64,000 nt of DNA from the NCBI RefSeq assembly GCF_001436025.1, contig NZ_AZEQ01000011.1, forward strand, positions 1 to 64,000, given 5' to 3'. Position numbers and translations under genes: made by a program. The stretch comes from Limosilactobacillus mucosae DSM 13345 (GTDB taxonomy: Bacteria; Bacillota; Bacilli; Lactobacillales; Lactobacillaceae). Under the pieces are notes generated by a model. That model did not search any database. It saw only the letters and a list, made by a program, of their open reading frames with translations, and was not told the origin of the DNA. Positions 19,517-28,334 of the stretch are shown here, piece after piece; positions within the stretch are counted from its first letter, which is position 1, and each line of letters starts with the position of its first letter.

Positions 19517-19651
19517 ATGGGTTTGGTAACACAACGCAATCAAAAGCTGGAAAAACTGTTCAACGACTTGGCAATCGATCCAAAAGAAAAAGCCAAGGAA
19601 AAGGCCAAGTCGGCTGACCAGACAGAAGCCAGCGACAAAAACAAGCAATAA
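19517..19651 (+). CDS. Small charged protein of 44 residues
   Basis: A short gene lying alone on the plus strand between uvrC and ysxC. It has an excellent AAAGGAGG seven bases before its ATG, a candidate promoter and a strong terminator, so I regard it as real. The product begins MGLVTQRNQKLEKLFNDLAI and continues with a Lys/Glu/Ala-rich helical tail (KEKAKEKAKSADQ). The N-terminal pattern recalls the very small SPJ_0845-type proteins of lactobacilli and streptococci, but this is from memory and not verified. No membrane segment or cysteine. Function unknown. Confidence 0.75.
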   Translation: MGLVTQRNQKLEKLFNDLAIDPKEKAKEKAKSADQTEASDKNKQ

Positions 19652-19677
19652 TCGTTTTGCATCATAAGAAAGCAAGA

Positions 19678-19718
19678 GGGTCCCGTATCCGGTCAGTTCC
19701 GGACATGGGGCCCTTTTT
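19678..19718 (+). terminator. Terminator of the 44-residue gene
   Basis: Stem gggtcccgtatccgg / ccggacatggggccc with a 6-base loop, followed on the plus strand by TTTTTG. No T-run follows on the minus side, so it serves the plus-strand gene. Confidence 0.85.
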
Positions 19719-19748
19719 GCTGATTCATGACTGATTGATCAAAAACTG

Positions 19749-20339
19749 CTATTTTTGATCGTGCATGCGAGCTTCAATCCATTGCCAGACTTCATCCTTG
19801 CCGAATTTAGTCTCAGCCGAGAAAAGCTGCAGTGGCGTGTCAGTCATCCCCAGCGTCTTGGTAATCTGCGAGATCGATTTCGTTCGTGCGCTAGGTTTGA
19901 CTTTATCGATCTTGGTGCCGACTACCAAAAGCGGTACCTGGTAGTATTTCAACCACTGATACATGGCTACGTCATCGTCGCTTGGTGCATGACGGGCATC
20001 AACCAATTCAATTACACCCTTTAACTGCGGACGTGTGGTCAGATAAGTTTCAATCATCTTGCCAAATTTTTCGCGCTGCTTTTTGGAGACCTTGGCATAG
20101 CCATAGCCAGGGACATCGACAAAAAAGAGCTGATCTTCAACGTTATAAAAGTTCAGCGTCTGTGTCTTGCCGGGCTGACTAGAGGTATGAGCGAAGTTTT
20201 TGCGATTGATCAACACATTGGTCAAAGAAGACTTGCCGACATTCGACCGACCAACCAAAGCAATCTCTGGGTAGTCGGTCTTCGGATACTGTTCTTCAGC
20301 AACCGCGCTGATCGTTAAGTCAACGTGATGAACTTCCAT
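19749..20339 (-). CDS. ysxC: Ribosome biogenesis GTPase YsxC/EngB
   Basis: Essential GTPase that helps late 50S subunit assembly. The 196-residue protein has the P-loop GRSNVGKSSLTN, switch II DVPGYGYAKV, the TKIDK specificity motif and a final SAE segment. GGAGG precedes the start and lies right next to the terminator after clpX. The clpX-ysxC order is conserved in many Firmicutes. Confidence 0.95.
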   Translation of the reverse strand: MEVHHVDLTISAVAEEQYPKTDYPEIALVGRSNVGKSSLTNVLINRKNFAHTSSQPGKTQTLNFYNVEDQLFFVDVPGYGYAKVSKKQREKFGKMIETYLTTRPQLKGVIELVDARHAPSDDDVAMYQWLKYYQVPLLVVGTKIDKVKPSARTKSISQITKTLGMTDTPLQLFSAETKFGKDEVWQWIEARMHDQK

Positions 20340-20358
20340 AATCTGTTTTTCCTCCGTT

Positions 20359-20383
20359 AAAAAAGGGTCACTGCTGACCCTTT
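20359..20383 (-). terminator. Terminator between clpX and ysxC
   Basis: Minus-strand stem aagggtca / tgaccctt followed by TTTTTTAA. It ends only a few bases before the ysxC Shine-Dalgarno, so partial read-through probably supplies ysxC. Confidence 0.7.
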
Positions 20384-20390
20384 CTGCCTG

Positions 20391-21641
20391 TTATGAAGCT
20401 TTTTCGTCCTTTAATACGTAACGCGGCTCGCCATGGCTTTCCACGCAGCGCTTGTCAATTACGACCTTGGCAACGTCATTGCGGCTTGGCAGATCAAACA
20501 TGACGTCTCGCATTACGTCTTCAATGATCGAACGCAGTCCACGCGCCCCAGTATTTCGCTTGATTGCCAATTGAGCCATTGCCCGCAAGGCACCATCCGT
20601 AAACTGCAGCTGACTGCCATCCAAGCGGATCAGTTCCTGATACTGCTTGACCAGAGCATTCTTTGGCTCCGTTAAGATGCGGACCAGATCATCTTCATCC
20701 AATTTTTGCAGCGCCGTCAAAACTGGCAAGCGGCCGATGAACTCAGGAATCAGCCCAAACTTAAGCAGATCTTCTGGAATGACGTGTTGGAGGATGTTCT
20801 TTTCGTTGACGTCCTGCAGCTCGCCAGTATCCGTTCCAAAACCAATCGTCTTGTCACCCAGGCGTTCCTTGACAATATTTTCAATTCCATCAAAGGCCCC
20901 ACCAACAATGAACAAAATATTGCTGGTATCAACTTGAATAAACTCCTGTTGCGGATGTTTACGGCCACCCTGCGGCGGAACGTTGGCAATCGTGCCTTCC
21001 AGGATCTTAAGCAGTGCCTGCTGAACCCCTTCGCCAGAAACGTCACGGGTAATTGAGACGTTTTCGCCTTTTTTGGCGATCTTATCAATTTCATCAATGT
21101 AGATAATACCTTTTTCAGCTCGTTCAACATCAAAGTCAGCGGCCTGTAAAAGCTTCAAAATGATGTTTTCAACGTCCTCACCGACATAGCCGGCTTCAGT
21201 TAAGGTAGTCGCATCAGCGATCGCAAATGGCACGTTCAAAATCTTTGCCAGTGATTGTGCCAGATAGGTCTTCCCAGAACCAGTCGGCCCAATAATGGCA
21301 ATGTTGCTCTTCTGCAGATCAGTTTCGTTGTTGTCGCCCGTCATCATGGCGTTGACCCGTTTATAGTGATTATATACCGCTACGGCCAGCGTCTTTTTAG
21401 CATCGTCTTGCCCGATTACATAGTCGTTAAGCTCCTTGACGATTTCGGCCGGCGTTGGTACGCGGAAAGTTTCATTAGCGTGATCTTCGGCCAGCTCTTG
21501 TTCAATAATCTGCTGGCAAAGATCGACACACTCGTTGCAAATGTAGACGCCAGGACCGGCAACGATCTTTTTTACTTCGTCTTGCGACTTGCCACAAAAA
21601 GAACAGTGCACGGCATCCATGCCACTGGTATCTTCAAACAT
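20391..21641 (-). CDS. clpX: ATP-dependent Clp protease ATPase subunit ClpX
   Basis: AAA+ unfoldase that delivers proteins to ClpP. The 416-residue product has the N-terminal C4 zinc-binding domain (CSFCGKSQ and CNECVDLC), Walker [13 protein letters not shown], Walker [11 protein letters not shown], the ClpP-docking IGF loop in [11 protein letters not shown], and sensor motifs near [10 protein letters not shown] and [14 protein letters not shown] at 21641 follows AGAGGAGG; the frame is open 23 codons upstream but without a site. clpP is not in this window. Confidence 0.96.
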   Translation of the reverse strand: MFEDTSGMDAVHCSFCGKSQDEVKKIVAGPGVYICNECVDLCQQIIEQELAEDHANETFRVPTPAEIVKELNDYVIGQDDAKKTLAVAVYNHYKRVNAMMTGDNNETDLQKSNIAIIGPTGSGKTYLAQSLAKILNVPFAIADATTLTEAGYVGEDVENIILKLLQAADFDVERAEKGIIYIDEIDKIAKKGENVSITRDVSGEGVQQALLKILEGTIANVPPQGGRKHPQQEFIQVDTSNILFIVGGAFDGIENIVKERLGDKTIGFGTDTGELQDVNEKNILQHVIPEDLLKFGLIPEFIGRLPVLTALQKLDEDDLVRILTEPKNALVKQYQELIRLDGSQLQFTDGALRAMAQLAIKRNTGARGLRSIIEDVMRDVMFDLPSRNDVAKVVIDKRCVESHGEPRYVLKDEKAS

Positions 21642-21763
21642 CTTGCGTCCTCCTCTTAAAATGATTGTGTTTATCATACCAAACTGTCGGCCAAATTTCG
21701 AATAATTCAAACCATCATCGATACGACAGGCAGGCTTAAATAAAAAATGATCGACTCAGTACG

Positions 21764-21815
21764 ACAACAGGGCCCAGCACCCGGATAACCGAACGCTGGG
21801 CCCCTATGTTGTTTT
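21764..21815. terminator. GC-rich palindrome after tig
   Basis: Inverted repeat gggcccagc / gctgggccc extended by acaaca / tgttgt. The only T-rich tail (gttgtttt) is on the plus strand, while the upstream gene tig is on the minus strand. It may still terminate tig, or be an end-of-transcript structure. Confidence 0.5.
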
Positions 21816-21856
21816 AACAGTGCTGATTGCAACTGTTTTTAACGCAATTTCAAAGA

Positions 21857-23170
21857 TTACTTGTCTTCTTCTGCGTCCTTGGATTCAACTTGCTTAGCAG
21901 AATCCGTAACCAGGTCAACGGCCTTCTTGATTTGAATGTCGTGACTCAGCATATCCTTGGACAGAGCCTTCTTAACGGCATCTTCTTCCATACCGTATTG
22001 AGCAGCCAGGTCCTTGATTTCAGCATCGATGTCTTCATTGGTTGCTTCCAGGTTGGCATCCTTAACGATTGCTTCCAGAACCAGGTTGGTCTTAACCCGC
22101 TTAGCAGCATCGTTGGCGAATTGCTTGCGCAGGTCGTCTTCAGTAGTACCAGTGATTTGGAAGTACATCTTAGGATTGATGCCTTGTTGCTGCATGCCCA
22201 TCAGGTATTGTTGTACTTGACGGTCCGTGTCGTCGTCCAGCATTGCTTGTGGAATTTCTTCCGTTTCAGCGTTGTTAACGGCAGCTTCAATAGCAGCATC
22301 TTCAATGGCAGCGTGAGCAGCGTCTTCTTTTTGTTCTTGCAGCTGCTTCTTCGTCTTTTCCTTCAATTCGTCAAGCGTGTCAACGTCTTCGTCAACGTCC
22401 TTGGCAAATTCGTCGTCCATTTCTGGCAGTTGCTTTTCCTTAACTTCGTGCAGCTTGACTTCAAAGACGGCTTCTTTACCGGCCAGGTCTTGTGCATGGT
22501 ATTCTTCAGGGAAGGTTACCTTAACTTCAACGTCTTCGCCAGACTTGTGGCCAACCAGTTGGTCTTCAAATCCTGGGATAAAGGCGCCTGAGCCCAGTTC
22601 CAGCGAGTAGTTGTCAGCAGAGCCGCCGTCAAACTTTTCGCCATCAACGGAACCTACGTAGTCGATAACGACCGTGTCGCCGTTTTCAGCTGGTTGGTCT
22701 TCCTTCAGAACCAGTTCAGCTTGTTGTTGACGCTTGGATTCCAATTCGTCTTCAACTTCCTTGTCGGAAACCGTCGTGTCTTGAGCTGGAACTTCCATAC
22801 CCTTGTAGTCGCCCAGCTTAACTTCTGGCTTAACGGCAACTTCGGCAGTCAGTACCCATGGCTGACCCTTTTCCAGACTCTTAACATCGATTTGTGGTTG
22901 GTCAACTGGTTCGATACCGGTTTCTTTAACAGCATCTTCGTAAGCCTTTGGCAGCACGATGTTCAAAGCATCTTGGTACAGAGCTTCTTCACCGTACATT
23001 TGGTTAAACAGTTGACGTGGCACGTGGCCCTTACGGAAACCAGGAACCGTGATCCGTTTTTGCGTACGCTTAAAGGCTTGGTCAATACCCTTCTTAGCCG
23101 TTTCAACGTCGATTTCAAAAGTTAATGTCCCTTTGCTGGCTTCGCTGTCGCGTTCCCATTTTGCTGACAT
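21857..23170 (-). CDS. tig: Trigger factor, ribosome-associated chaperone
   Basis: Binds ribosomal protein L23 at the exit tunnel and folds nascent chains; also a peptidyl-prolyl isomerase. The 437-residue protein has the ribosome-binding signature [14 protein letters not shown] (about 44-57), an FKBP-type PPIase domain (about 160-245, [19 protein letters not shown]) and an acidic helical C-terminal chaperone domain. GGAGGAAATGAA precedes the ATG. Its placement before clpX is usual. The leader contains a hairpin (gtcgctg / cagcgac) near 23205-23235. Confidence 0.96.
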   Translation of the reverse strand: MSAKWERDSEASKGTLTFEIDVETAKKGIDQAFKRTQKRITVPGFRKGHVPRQLFNQMYGEEALYQDALNIVLPKAYEDAVKETGIEPVDQPQIDVKSLEKGQPWVLTAEVAVKPEVKLGDYKGMEVPAQDTTVSDKEVEDELESKRQQQAELVLKEDQPAENGDTVVIDYVGSVDGEKFDGGSADNYSLELGSGAFIPGFEDQLVGHKSGEDVEVKVTFPEEYHAQDLAGKEAVFEVKLHEVKEKQLPEMDDEFAKDVDEDVDTLDELKEKTKKQLQEQKEDAAHAAIEDAAIEAAVNNAETEEIPQAMLDDDTDRQVQQYLMGMQQQGINPKMYFQITGTTEDDLRKQFANDAAKRVKTNLVLEAIVKDANLEATNEDIDAEIKDLAAQYGMEEDAVKKALSKDMLSHDIQIKKAVDLVTDSAKQVESKDAEEDK

Positions 23171-23303
23171 TTCATTTCCTCCAATAACTTGCAGTTTTCA
23201 ACTGGTCGCTGCTCATATCACAAATGACAGCGACCCGTACATACTTTAATAGTTTACCGTACAGTGCCCTGGATTTCAACTATTCGCATTAATTATCGCC
23301 AAT

Positions 23304-25052
23304 TTAAGCCTGATCATCGACTTCGAGCGTTACAAACCGACCATTGGCAACGTCAAAGAGCCCCTCATCCGTCAATTTCAATTTTGGAATTACTGCCAAT
23401 GGCAAAAAGCTCAGTGACATGACTGGATCAATATTTTCTGGAATTCCCAGCTCTTGGTAAGCAGTCTGATTGATCTGATTTTGGGCCGCCACGACCTGTT
23501 CAGCCGGCTGATCACTCATCAAACCAGCAATCGGCAGCGCCATGCGGGCAATTGGCTTTTGATCTTTTACCATGACAACGCCGCCGCCCTGTTTGATCAG
23601 TTCAGCAACAGCTGCCAGCATCTCAGAATCACTGACCCCGGCTGTCATGATATTGTGGGAGTCATGACCGATTGAGATGGCAATCGCGCCATGCTTGATG
23701 CCATATCCGCTGACCAGTGCCGTACACATTTTGCCGGTGGCGTGATGACGCTCAATAACTGCTAATTTAACCACATCTTGACTTTGATCGTAGACAAAAT
23801 CACCGGTTTCATCATGACTGACTTGACGGATTGCTTCATCAGTCAAGACCTCCCCCGGAATCACCTTAATCGTCCGCACCGGCTTACCAGTCAGATGCAG
23901 CTTAAAACAATCGCTGGCTAACGGCTTAACGTGCATGGAGGTTGCCACCGCATCGATTGGATAGCGCTGAACCTTTGGCAGATACTGGCCATCTTGAGCC
24001 ACTTTCTCACCCAGGATCCAGGTCTGTTCCACATGAAAACTTCTTAAATCATCTACGACTACCAAATCAGCCCGTCTGCCGGGAGCAATGGCACCACGAT
24101 CATTTAACCCGCAGTATTCAGCTGCGTTTAAGGTGGCCATTTGAATAGCCGTAATCGGAGAAAGGCCCTGCTCGATACAGATCCGAATGCTGTTGTTCAG
24201 ATGGCCCAGCTTCATTGCCGTGACTGCCTGGACGTCATCGCCAGCCAAAAGACAATGGCGAGCAGTTTGCGGGTTTACGACTGGCAAGAGATTTTTCAAG
24301 TCATGCTCAGTCGTTCCCTGCCGAAGCAGAACATATATCCCGCAAGCCAGACGATCTTTGGCTTCTTGAACCGTTGAGCATTCATGATCATTAGCTACGC
24401 CCGCAGCCGCATAGGCATTCAGCAGTTTGCCAAAGACTTGCGGCGCATGACCATCGATCCGCCGATGATACTTTTTGGCCAGCATAACCTCGTCAATCAT
24501 CTTATCATCATTATTGACGACGCCGACATAATTCATTAATTCAGCCAAGCCATCCACGGTACCATTTTTTAAGGCCGGTTCCATATCTAAAGCACTAAGG
24601 TTGGCGCCGGCATGCTCAAAAGGAGTCGAAGGCACGCAAGAAGGCATCAGGTAACGAATATCCATTTTTGCCAGTTTGGCAGCCTGCTCCATGTATTCCA
24701 AGCCTTTTAAACCGGCAACATTGACAATTTCATGCGGATCGCATAAAGCAGTTGTCGTTCCGCATGGGACAAAAATCCGGCTGAATTCCTCAGGCGAAAC
24801 ATAGGAAGATTCCACATGAATGTGAGCATCAATCAACCCTGGCAGCAAGAAGCGCCCGGCCAGATCAACCACCTGCTGTCCTTCATAACGCTCACCGATT
24901 CCAGCAATATAACCAGCTGCCAAGGCCACGTCGCCTCGCCGAATGGTTCCTAAAAAGACATCCACGATCTGCGCGTTTCTAATCACTACGTCAGCTGGCA
25001 CGCGACCAGCTGCCACATCAATCAAGTGTTTTAGTTCTGTTTTTTTTATCAT
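23304..25052 (-). CDS. ade: Adenine deaminase
   Basis: Deaminates adenine to hypoxanthine for purine salvage. About 582 residues of the amidohydrolase superfamily: LIDAHIHVESSYVSP with two metal-binding His, CGTTTALCDPHEIVNVAG, RIDGHAP, the CLLAGDD segment and GHDSHNIM in the C-terminal adenine-deaminase domain. The ATG at 25052 has AGAGG at 8 bases and is preferred over two upstream ATGs. It follows the purine permease, so uptake and deamination are encoded together, though a terminator separates them. Confidence 0.93.
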   Translation of the reverse strand: MIKKTELKHLIDVAAGRVPADVVIRNAQIVDVFLGTIRRGDVALAAGYIAGIGERYEGQQVVDLAGRFLLPGLIDAHIHVESSYVSPEEFSRIFVPCGTTTALCDPHEIVNVAGLKGLEYMEQAAKLAKMDIRYLMPSCVPSTPFEHAGANLSALDMEPALKNGTVDGLAELMNYVGVVNNDDKMIDEVMLAKKYHRRIDGHAPQVFGKLLNAYAAAGVANDHECSTVQEAKDRLACGIYVLLRQGTTEHDLKNLLPVVNPQTARHCLLAGDDVQAVTAMKLGHLNNSIRICIEQGLSPITAIQMATLNAAEYCGLNDRGAIAPGRRADLVVVDDLRSFHVEQTWILGEKVAQDGQYLPKVQRYPIDAVATSMHVKPLASDCFKLHLTGKPVRTIKVIPGEVLTDEAIRQVSHDETGDFVYDQSQDVVKLAVIERHHATGKMCTALVSGYGIKHGAIAISIGHDSHNIMTAGVSDSEMLAAVAELIKQGGGVVMVKDQKPIARMALPIAGLMSDQPAEQVVAAQNQINQTAYQELGIPENIDPVMSLSFLPLAVIPKLKLTDEGLFDVANGRFVTLEVDDQA

Positions 25053-25087
25053 GACTGAAGCCTCTTTCATTTCTGTCAAAATATTAT

Positions 25088-25117
25088 AAAAAAGGCACGA
25101 CCGCTTTCGATCGAGCC
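25088..25117 (-). terminator. Terminator between purine permease and adenine deaminase
   Basis: Minus-strand stem ggctcgatcg / cggtcgtgcc (one mismatch, one G-U) with a 4-base loop followed by TTTTTTATAATATTTT. The same T-rich tail contains TATAAT, which might act as a -10 for ade. Confidence 0.75.
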
Positions 25118-25130
25118 ATTTTAATAGTCG

Positions 25131-26477
25131 TTATGGTAATACGTTTAAGACATACAGCATCAAGATGAAGACAAAGAGCAATGTCCACATGATCCAATTG
25201 ATTTCTTTACGCCGTCCTGCAACCGTCATCGTCAGCGGGTAGAGAATAAAGCCAAACGCAATCCCGTAAGAAATATTGTATGTCAAAGGCATACCGGCAA
25301 CCACCATGAATGCTGGAAAGGCAATTTCAAAATGAAGCCAATCGATACCCGCCAATGAACTGGCCATCAGCGAACCAACAATAATCAGTGCAGGTGCCGT
25401 AACCTGGGTCGTAACCACCGTCAGCAGCGGACTGAACAGCAGACTGAAAGCAAACAAAACGCCGACCGTCAACGCAGTCAATCCCGTTCGACCACCAACT
25501 GCAATCCCAGCCGATGATTCAACGTAGGCAGCCGTTGGCGTAGTCCCCATTACCGAACCACTCAGCATGGAAATTGAATCTGCCATCAAAGCCTGGCCAA
25601 TCCGCGGCATCCGGTCGTTTTTCATTAAACCAGCCTGTTGTGCCAAACCCACCAGTGTTCCGGCCGTGTCAAAGAATGCCACCAAAAGGAAGATCAGCAC
25701 CACGGCCCACATCTGCGGCGTATTAACCTTACCCAGGTTGGTCAGCGCCACGCCAAAAGTTGGCTTCATGGAAGGAGCTAACGAAATAATATGAGCAGGC
25801 ATCTTAATCAGGCCCGTAAACAAGCCCAATAGCGTCGTCAGAATCATCCCGATAAAGATTGATCCAGGAACTCGTTTAGCCATCAACAGTGCAATCGCTA
25901 AGACCCCAAAGATCGTCAGCCAGGTCGTTGGTACCGTCAGTGAACCTAATTGAACCAATGAGCTCTTGCTGGCAACGACCAGGCCACCGCCCTGCAGTCC
26001 AACAAAAGCAATGAACAGACCAATCCCAGCCGCAATGGCCAGTTTCAAATCATGCGGAATCGCGTTGATCACGGCTTCACGCACCTTCATCAAAGAAAGA
26101 ATCGTAAAGATTACCGATGCTACAAAAACACCAGCCATCGCAGTCTGCCATGAGATCCCCATTGCCAGAACCACCGAGTATGTAAAGAACGCGTTATCAC
26201 CAAGACCAGGTGCAATGGCAATCGGATAATTGGCTAAAAATGCCATCAATAAACAGCCGATAATTGCAGATAATGCCGTTGCCGTAAAAACCGCACCCTT
26301 ATTCATGCCGGCCATTCCCAAGACGCTGGGATTGACAAACAGAATGTAAGCCATTGAAACAAAAGTCGTCAGACCCGCGAGCAGCTCACGCTTGATCGTC
26401 GTGCCCTGCTCGCTTAAATGAAACCATTTCTCTAAAATATTGGTAGAAGCAGGCGAGTTATTCGTGCTTTGACCCAT
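25131..26477 (-). CDS. pbuG: NCS2-family purine permease (PbuG/AzgA-like)
   Basis: Membrane permease for hypoxanthine, guanine or adenine by proton symport. The 448-residue protein has the AzgA-type arrangement: a polar N-terminus, then RELLAGLTTFVSMAYILFV, the conserved APGLGDNAFFTYSVV loop, GLFIAFVGLQ, FFDTAGTLVGL and TTPTAAYVESSAGIAVGGRTG, with around a dozen hydrophobic segments. The exact substrate is inferred. The upstream region carries PurBox-like sites, and ade lies immediately downstream, consistent with adenine and hypoxanthine salvage. Confidence 0.9.
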   Translation of the reverse strand: MGQSTNNSPASTNILEKWFHLSEQGTTIKRELLAGLTTFVSMAYILFVNPSVLGMAGMNKGAVFTATALSAIIGCLLMAFLANYPIAIAPGLGDNAFFTYSVVLAMGISWQTAMAGVFVASVIFTILSLMKVREAVINAIPHDLKLAIAAGIGLFIAFVGLQGGGLVVASKSSLVQLGSLTVPTTWLTIFGVLAIALLMAKRVPGSIFIGMILTTLLGLFTGLIKMPAHIISLAPSMKPTFGVALTNLGKVNTPQMWAVVLIFLLVAFFDTAGTLVGLAQQAGLMKNDRMPRIGQALMADSISMLSGSVMGTTPTAAYVESSAGIAVGGRTGLTALTVGVLFAFSLLFSPLLTVVTTQVTAPALIIVGSLMASSLAGIDWLHFEIAFPAFMVVAGMPLTYNISYGIAFGFILYPLTMTVAGRRKEINWIMWTLLFVFILMLYVLNVLP

Positions 26478-26520
26478 TAAAATTCATCTCCTATGCATTT
26501 AATCCAACAAACAAGATTTG

Positions 26521-26549
26521 ATTATGCAACAATTTTCGGATTTTTGCAA
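26521..26549 (-). promoter_or_regulatory. Promoter of the purine permease gene
   Basis: TTGCAA (26549-26544), 17-base spacer, CATAAT (26526-26521) on the minus strand. A CCGAAAAT element lies inside the spacer. Confidence 0.6.
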
Positions 26550-26632
26550 TATACTAAAACGATAAAATTGCGAATGTTCGCATTTGATTTTTAAATTAGC
26601 TTTTGTAAAAGGTTTTAAATGCGATTGTTCGG
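26532..26632 (-). promoter_or_regulatory. Three PurBox-like sites upstream of pbuG
   Basis: Minus-strand matches to the PurR operator core CCGAAC(A/T)(A/T)T: CCGAACAAT at 26632-26624, GCGAACATT within an imperfect palindrome TGCGAACATTCGCA at 26582-26569, and CCGAAAATT at 26539-26531. PurR binding as in Bacillus or Lactococcus is an inference from the sequence. Confidence 0.5.
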
Positions 26633-26637
26633 AAATC

Positions 26638-26668
26638 AAAAACCAGGCCATCAATGTGCAAGCCTGGT
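26638..26668 (-). terminator. Terminator-like hairpin without an assigned gene
   Basis: Minus-strand accaggc / gcctggt with a 13-base loop followed by TTTTT. No gene lies between it and the terminators after tuf; the 150 bases before it hold no ORF above a dozen codons. Confidence 0.6.
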
Positions 26669-26819
26669 AAGAATAAATCAAAAATAATTTTCAATTGTTT
26701 TCCTAGCTGCGGCTAATCAATCCATCTCTGACTGAATGTCATTGCCTTGATTTTTAGCAGCTACACAGGTTATATCAGTAATTTCAGTCTGTTACGATGC
26801 ATTGACAGTATCCGCGCCT

Positions 26820-26855
26820 AAAAAATTCCCCACTTCATTTTTGAAGCAGGGAATT
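26820..26855 (-). terminator. Second terminator downstream of tuf
   Basis: Minus-strand aattccc / gggaatt with inner gcttc / gaagt pairing, followed by TTTTTTA. It probably backs up the tuf terminator 30 bases earlier. Confidence 0.7.
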
Positions 26856-26885
26856 GATCTTCGCCAATCCGATTTGACAAAGAAC

Positions 26886-26919
26886 AAAAAAAGAGCAAGC
26901 AGAAATCTGCTTGCTCTTT
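26886..26919 (-). terminator. Terminator of tuf
   Basis: Perfect 14-bp stem aaagagcaagcaga / tctgcttgctcttt with a 2-base centre, followed on the minus strand by a T-run of seven. Confidence 0.92.
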
Positions 26920-26941
26920 GATTAATTGCACTAATTTGAAA

Positions 26942-28132
26942 TTAGTCCAGGATGTCAGAAACGACACCGGCACCAACAGTGTGGCCACCTTCACGAATCG
27001 TGAACTTCAGACCCTTTTCAATGGCAACTGGCTTTTGCAGGGAAACAGTGAACGTAACGTTGTCCCCAGGCATAACCATTTCTACGCCATCTGGCAGTTC
27101 GATCGTACCCGTAACGTCAGTAGTGTGGAAGTAGAATTGTGGACGGTAGTTGGAGAAGAATGGCGTGTGACGGCCCCCTTCTTCCTTCGTCATAACGTAG
27201 ACTTCACCCTTGAAGTTCTTGTGCGTTTGGATGGAGCCTGGTTGTGCCAGAACTTGACCACGTTCTACTTGGTCGTGGCCGATACCACGCAGCAGAACAC
27301 CAACGTTGTCCCCGGCTTCACCAAGGTCCAGCGTCTTGTGGAACATTTCAACACCCGTAACAGTAGACTTCAGGATTTCGTCCTTCAGACCAACGATTTC
27401 AACTTCGTCGCCGACCTTAACGGTACCACGGTCGATACGACCGGAAACAACAGTACCACGACCAGTGATAGTGAAGACGTCTTCGATTGGCAGCATGAAT
27501 GGCTTGTCAGTAGGACGCTTTGGAGTTGGGATGTATTCGTCGATAACATCCATCAGGTGCAGGATAACCTTTTCTTGTTCAGGGTCACCTTCCAGAGCCT
27601 TCAAAGCAGAACCACGAACAACTGGAATGTCATCGCCAGGGAAATCGTATTCGCTCAGCAGGTCGCGAACTTCCATTTCAACCAAGTCAACCAGTTCGTC
27701 GTCGTCAACCAAGTCAGTCTTGTTCAGGAATACAACGATGTATTGAACACCAACTTGACGAGCCAACAGAATGTGTTCACGAGTTTGTGGCATAGGACCG
27801 TCAGTAGCAGCAACAACCAGGATAGCACCATCCATTTGTGCGGCACCAGTGATCATGTTCTTAACGTAGTCGGCGTGGCCAGGGGCATCGATGTGTGCGT
27901 AGTGACGCGTTTCCGTTTCGTATTCAACGTGGGCCGTGTTGATAGTGATACCACGTTCCTTTTCTTCTGGAGCGTTGTCGATATCAGCGTAGTCTTCAGC
28001 CTTTGCCAGACCCTTTTCTGCCAGAACCTTCGTGATAGCAGCAGTCAGAGTAGTCTTACCATGGTCAACGTGGCCAATAGTACCAATGTTTACATGGGGT
28101 TTAGTACGTTCATAATGTTCTTTTTCAGCCAT
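26942..28132 (-). CDS. tuf: Elongation factor Tu
   Basis: Delivers aminoacyl-tRNA to the ribosome as a GTP complex. The 396-residue protein shows P-loop [10 protein letters not shown], switch [22 protein letters not shown] and the C-terminal beta-barrel domains ending in VGAGVVSDI. Strongly biased codons (few rare codons) fit very high expression and leave long open frames on the opposite strand. AGGAGG precedes the ATG. It has its own promoter, a leader of about 130 bases and tandem terminators, so it is a single-gene unit rather than part of the str operon. Confidence 0.97.
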   Translation of the reverse strand: MAEKEHYERTKPHVNIGTIGHVDHGKTTLTAAITKVLAEKGLAKAEDYADIDNAPEEKERGITINTAHVEYETETRHYAHIDAPGHADYVKNMITGAAQMDGAILVVAATDGPMPQTREHILLARQVGVQYIVVFLNKTDLVDDDELVDLVEMEVRDLLSEYDFPGDDIPVVRGSALKALEGDPEQEKVILHLMDVIDEYIPTPKRPTDKPFMLPIEDVFTITGRGTVVSGRIDRGTVKVGDEVEIVGLKDEILKSTVTGVEMFHKTLDLGEAGDNVGVLLRGIGHDQVERGQVLAQPGSIQTHKNFKGEVYVMTKEEGGRHTPFFSNYRPQFYFHTTDVTGTIELPDGVEMVMPGDNVTFTVSLQKPVAIEKGLKFTIREGGHTVGAGVVSDILD

Positions 28133-28271
28133 TAATGAAATCCTCCTGATAAATTACAAGTATAATGCCAGACAACCAAAACATTGTCTGACACACCCTT
28201 AATGAAAATTGTACTACTTCCGGGAGCCAATTAAAAGTTTAAAAACCGGTTTTCCGAAAGAATTCTTAATT

Positions 28272-28300
28272 ATAATATCAGCTCTCCCCTGATTTGTAAA
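28272..28300 (-). promoter_or_regulatory. Promoter of tuf
   Basis: TTTACA (28300-28295), 17-base spacer, TATTAT (28277-28272) on the minus strand; an alternative -10 TATAAT is shifted three bases. The leader contains a hairpin cagacaa / ttgtctg near 28165-28190. Confidence 0.7.
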
Positions 28301-28334
28301 TGAATTTAACCGAAACTTTTTAATGCATGCCTAG

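Noticed and set aside
21827-22591. 254-codon plus-strand frame over tig
   Set aside because: Shadow of tig with Phe/Leu/Val-rich translation typical of antisense to acidic, Lys-rich genes; no ribosome binding site.
26569-26582. LexA (SOS) box at TGCGAACATTCGCA
   Set aside because: The spacing between CGAA and TTCG halves does not match the CGAAC-N4-GTTCG form; a PurBox reading fits better with the permease gene.
26499-26681. 60-codon minus-strand frame upstream of pbuG
   Set aside because: It spans the promoter and PurBox-like sites, is AT-rich and has no ribosome binding site.
26918-28135. 405-codon open frame on the plus strand opposite tuf
   Set aside because: It is the exact shadow of the strongly codon-biased tuf gene, without a ribosome binding site or recognisable domain.
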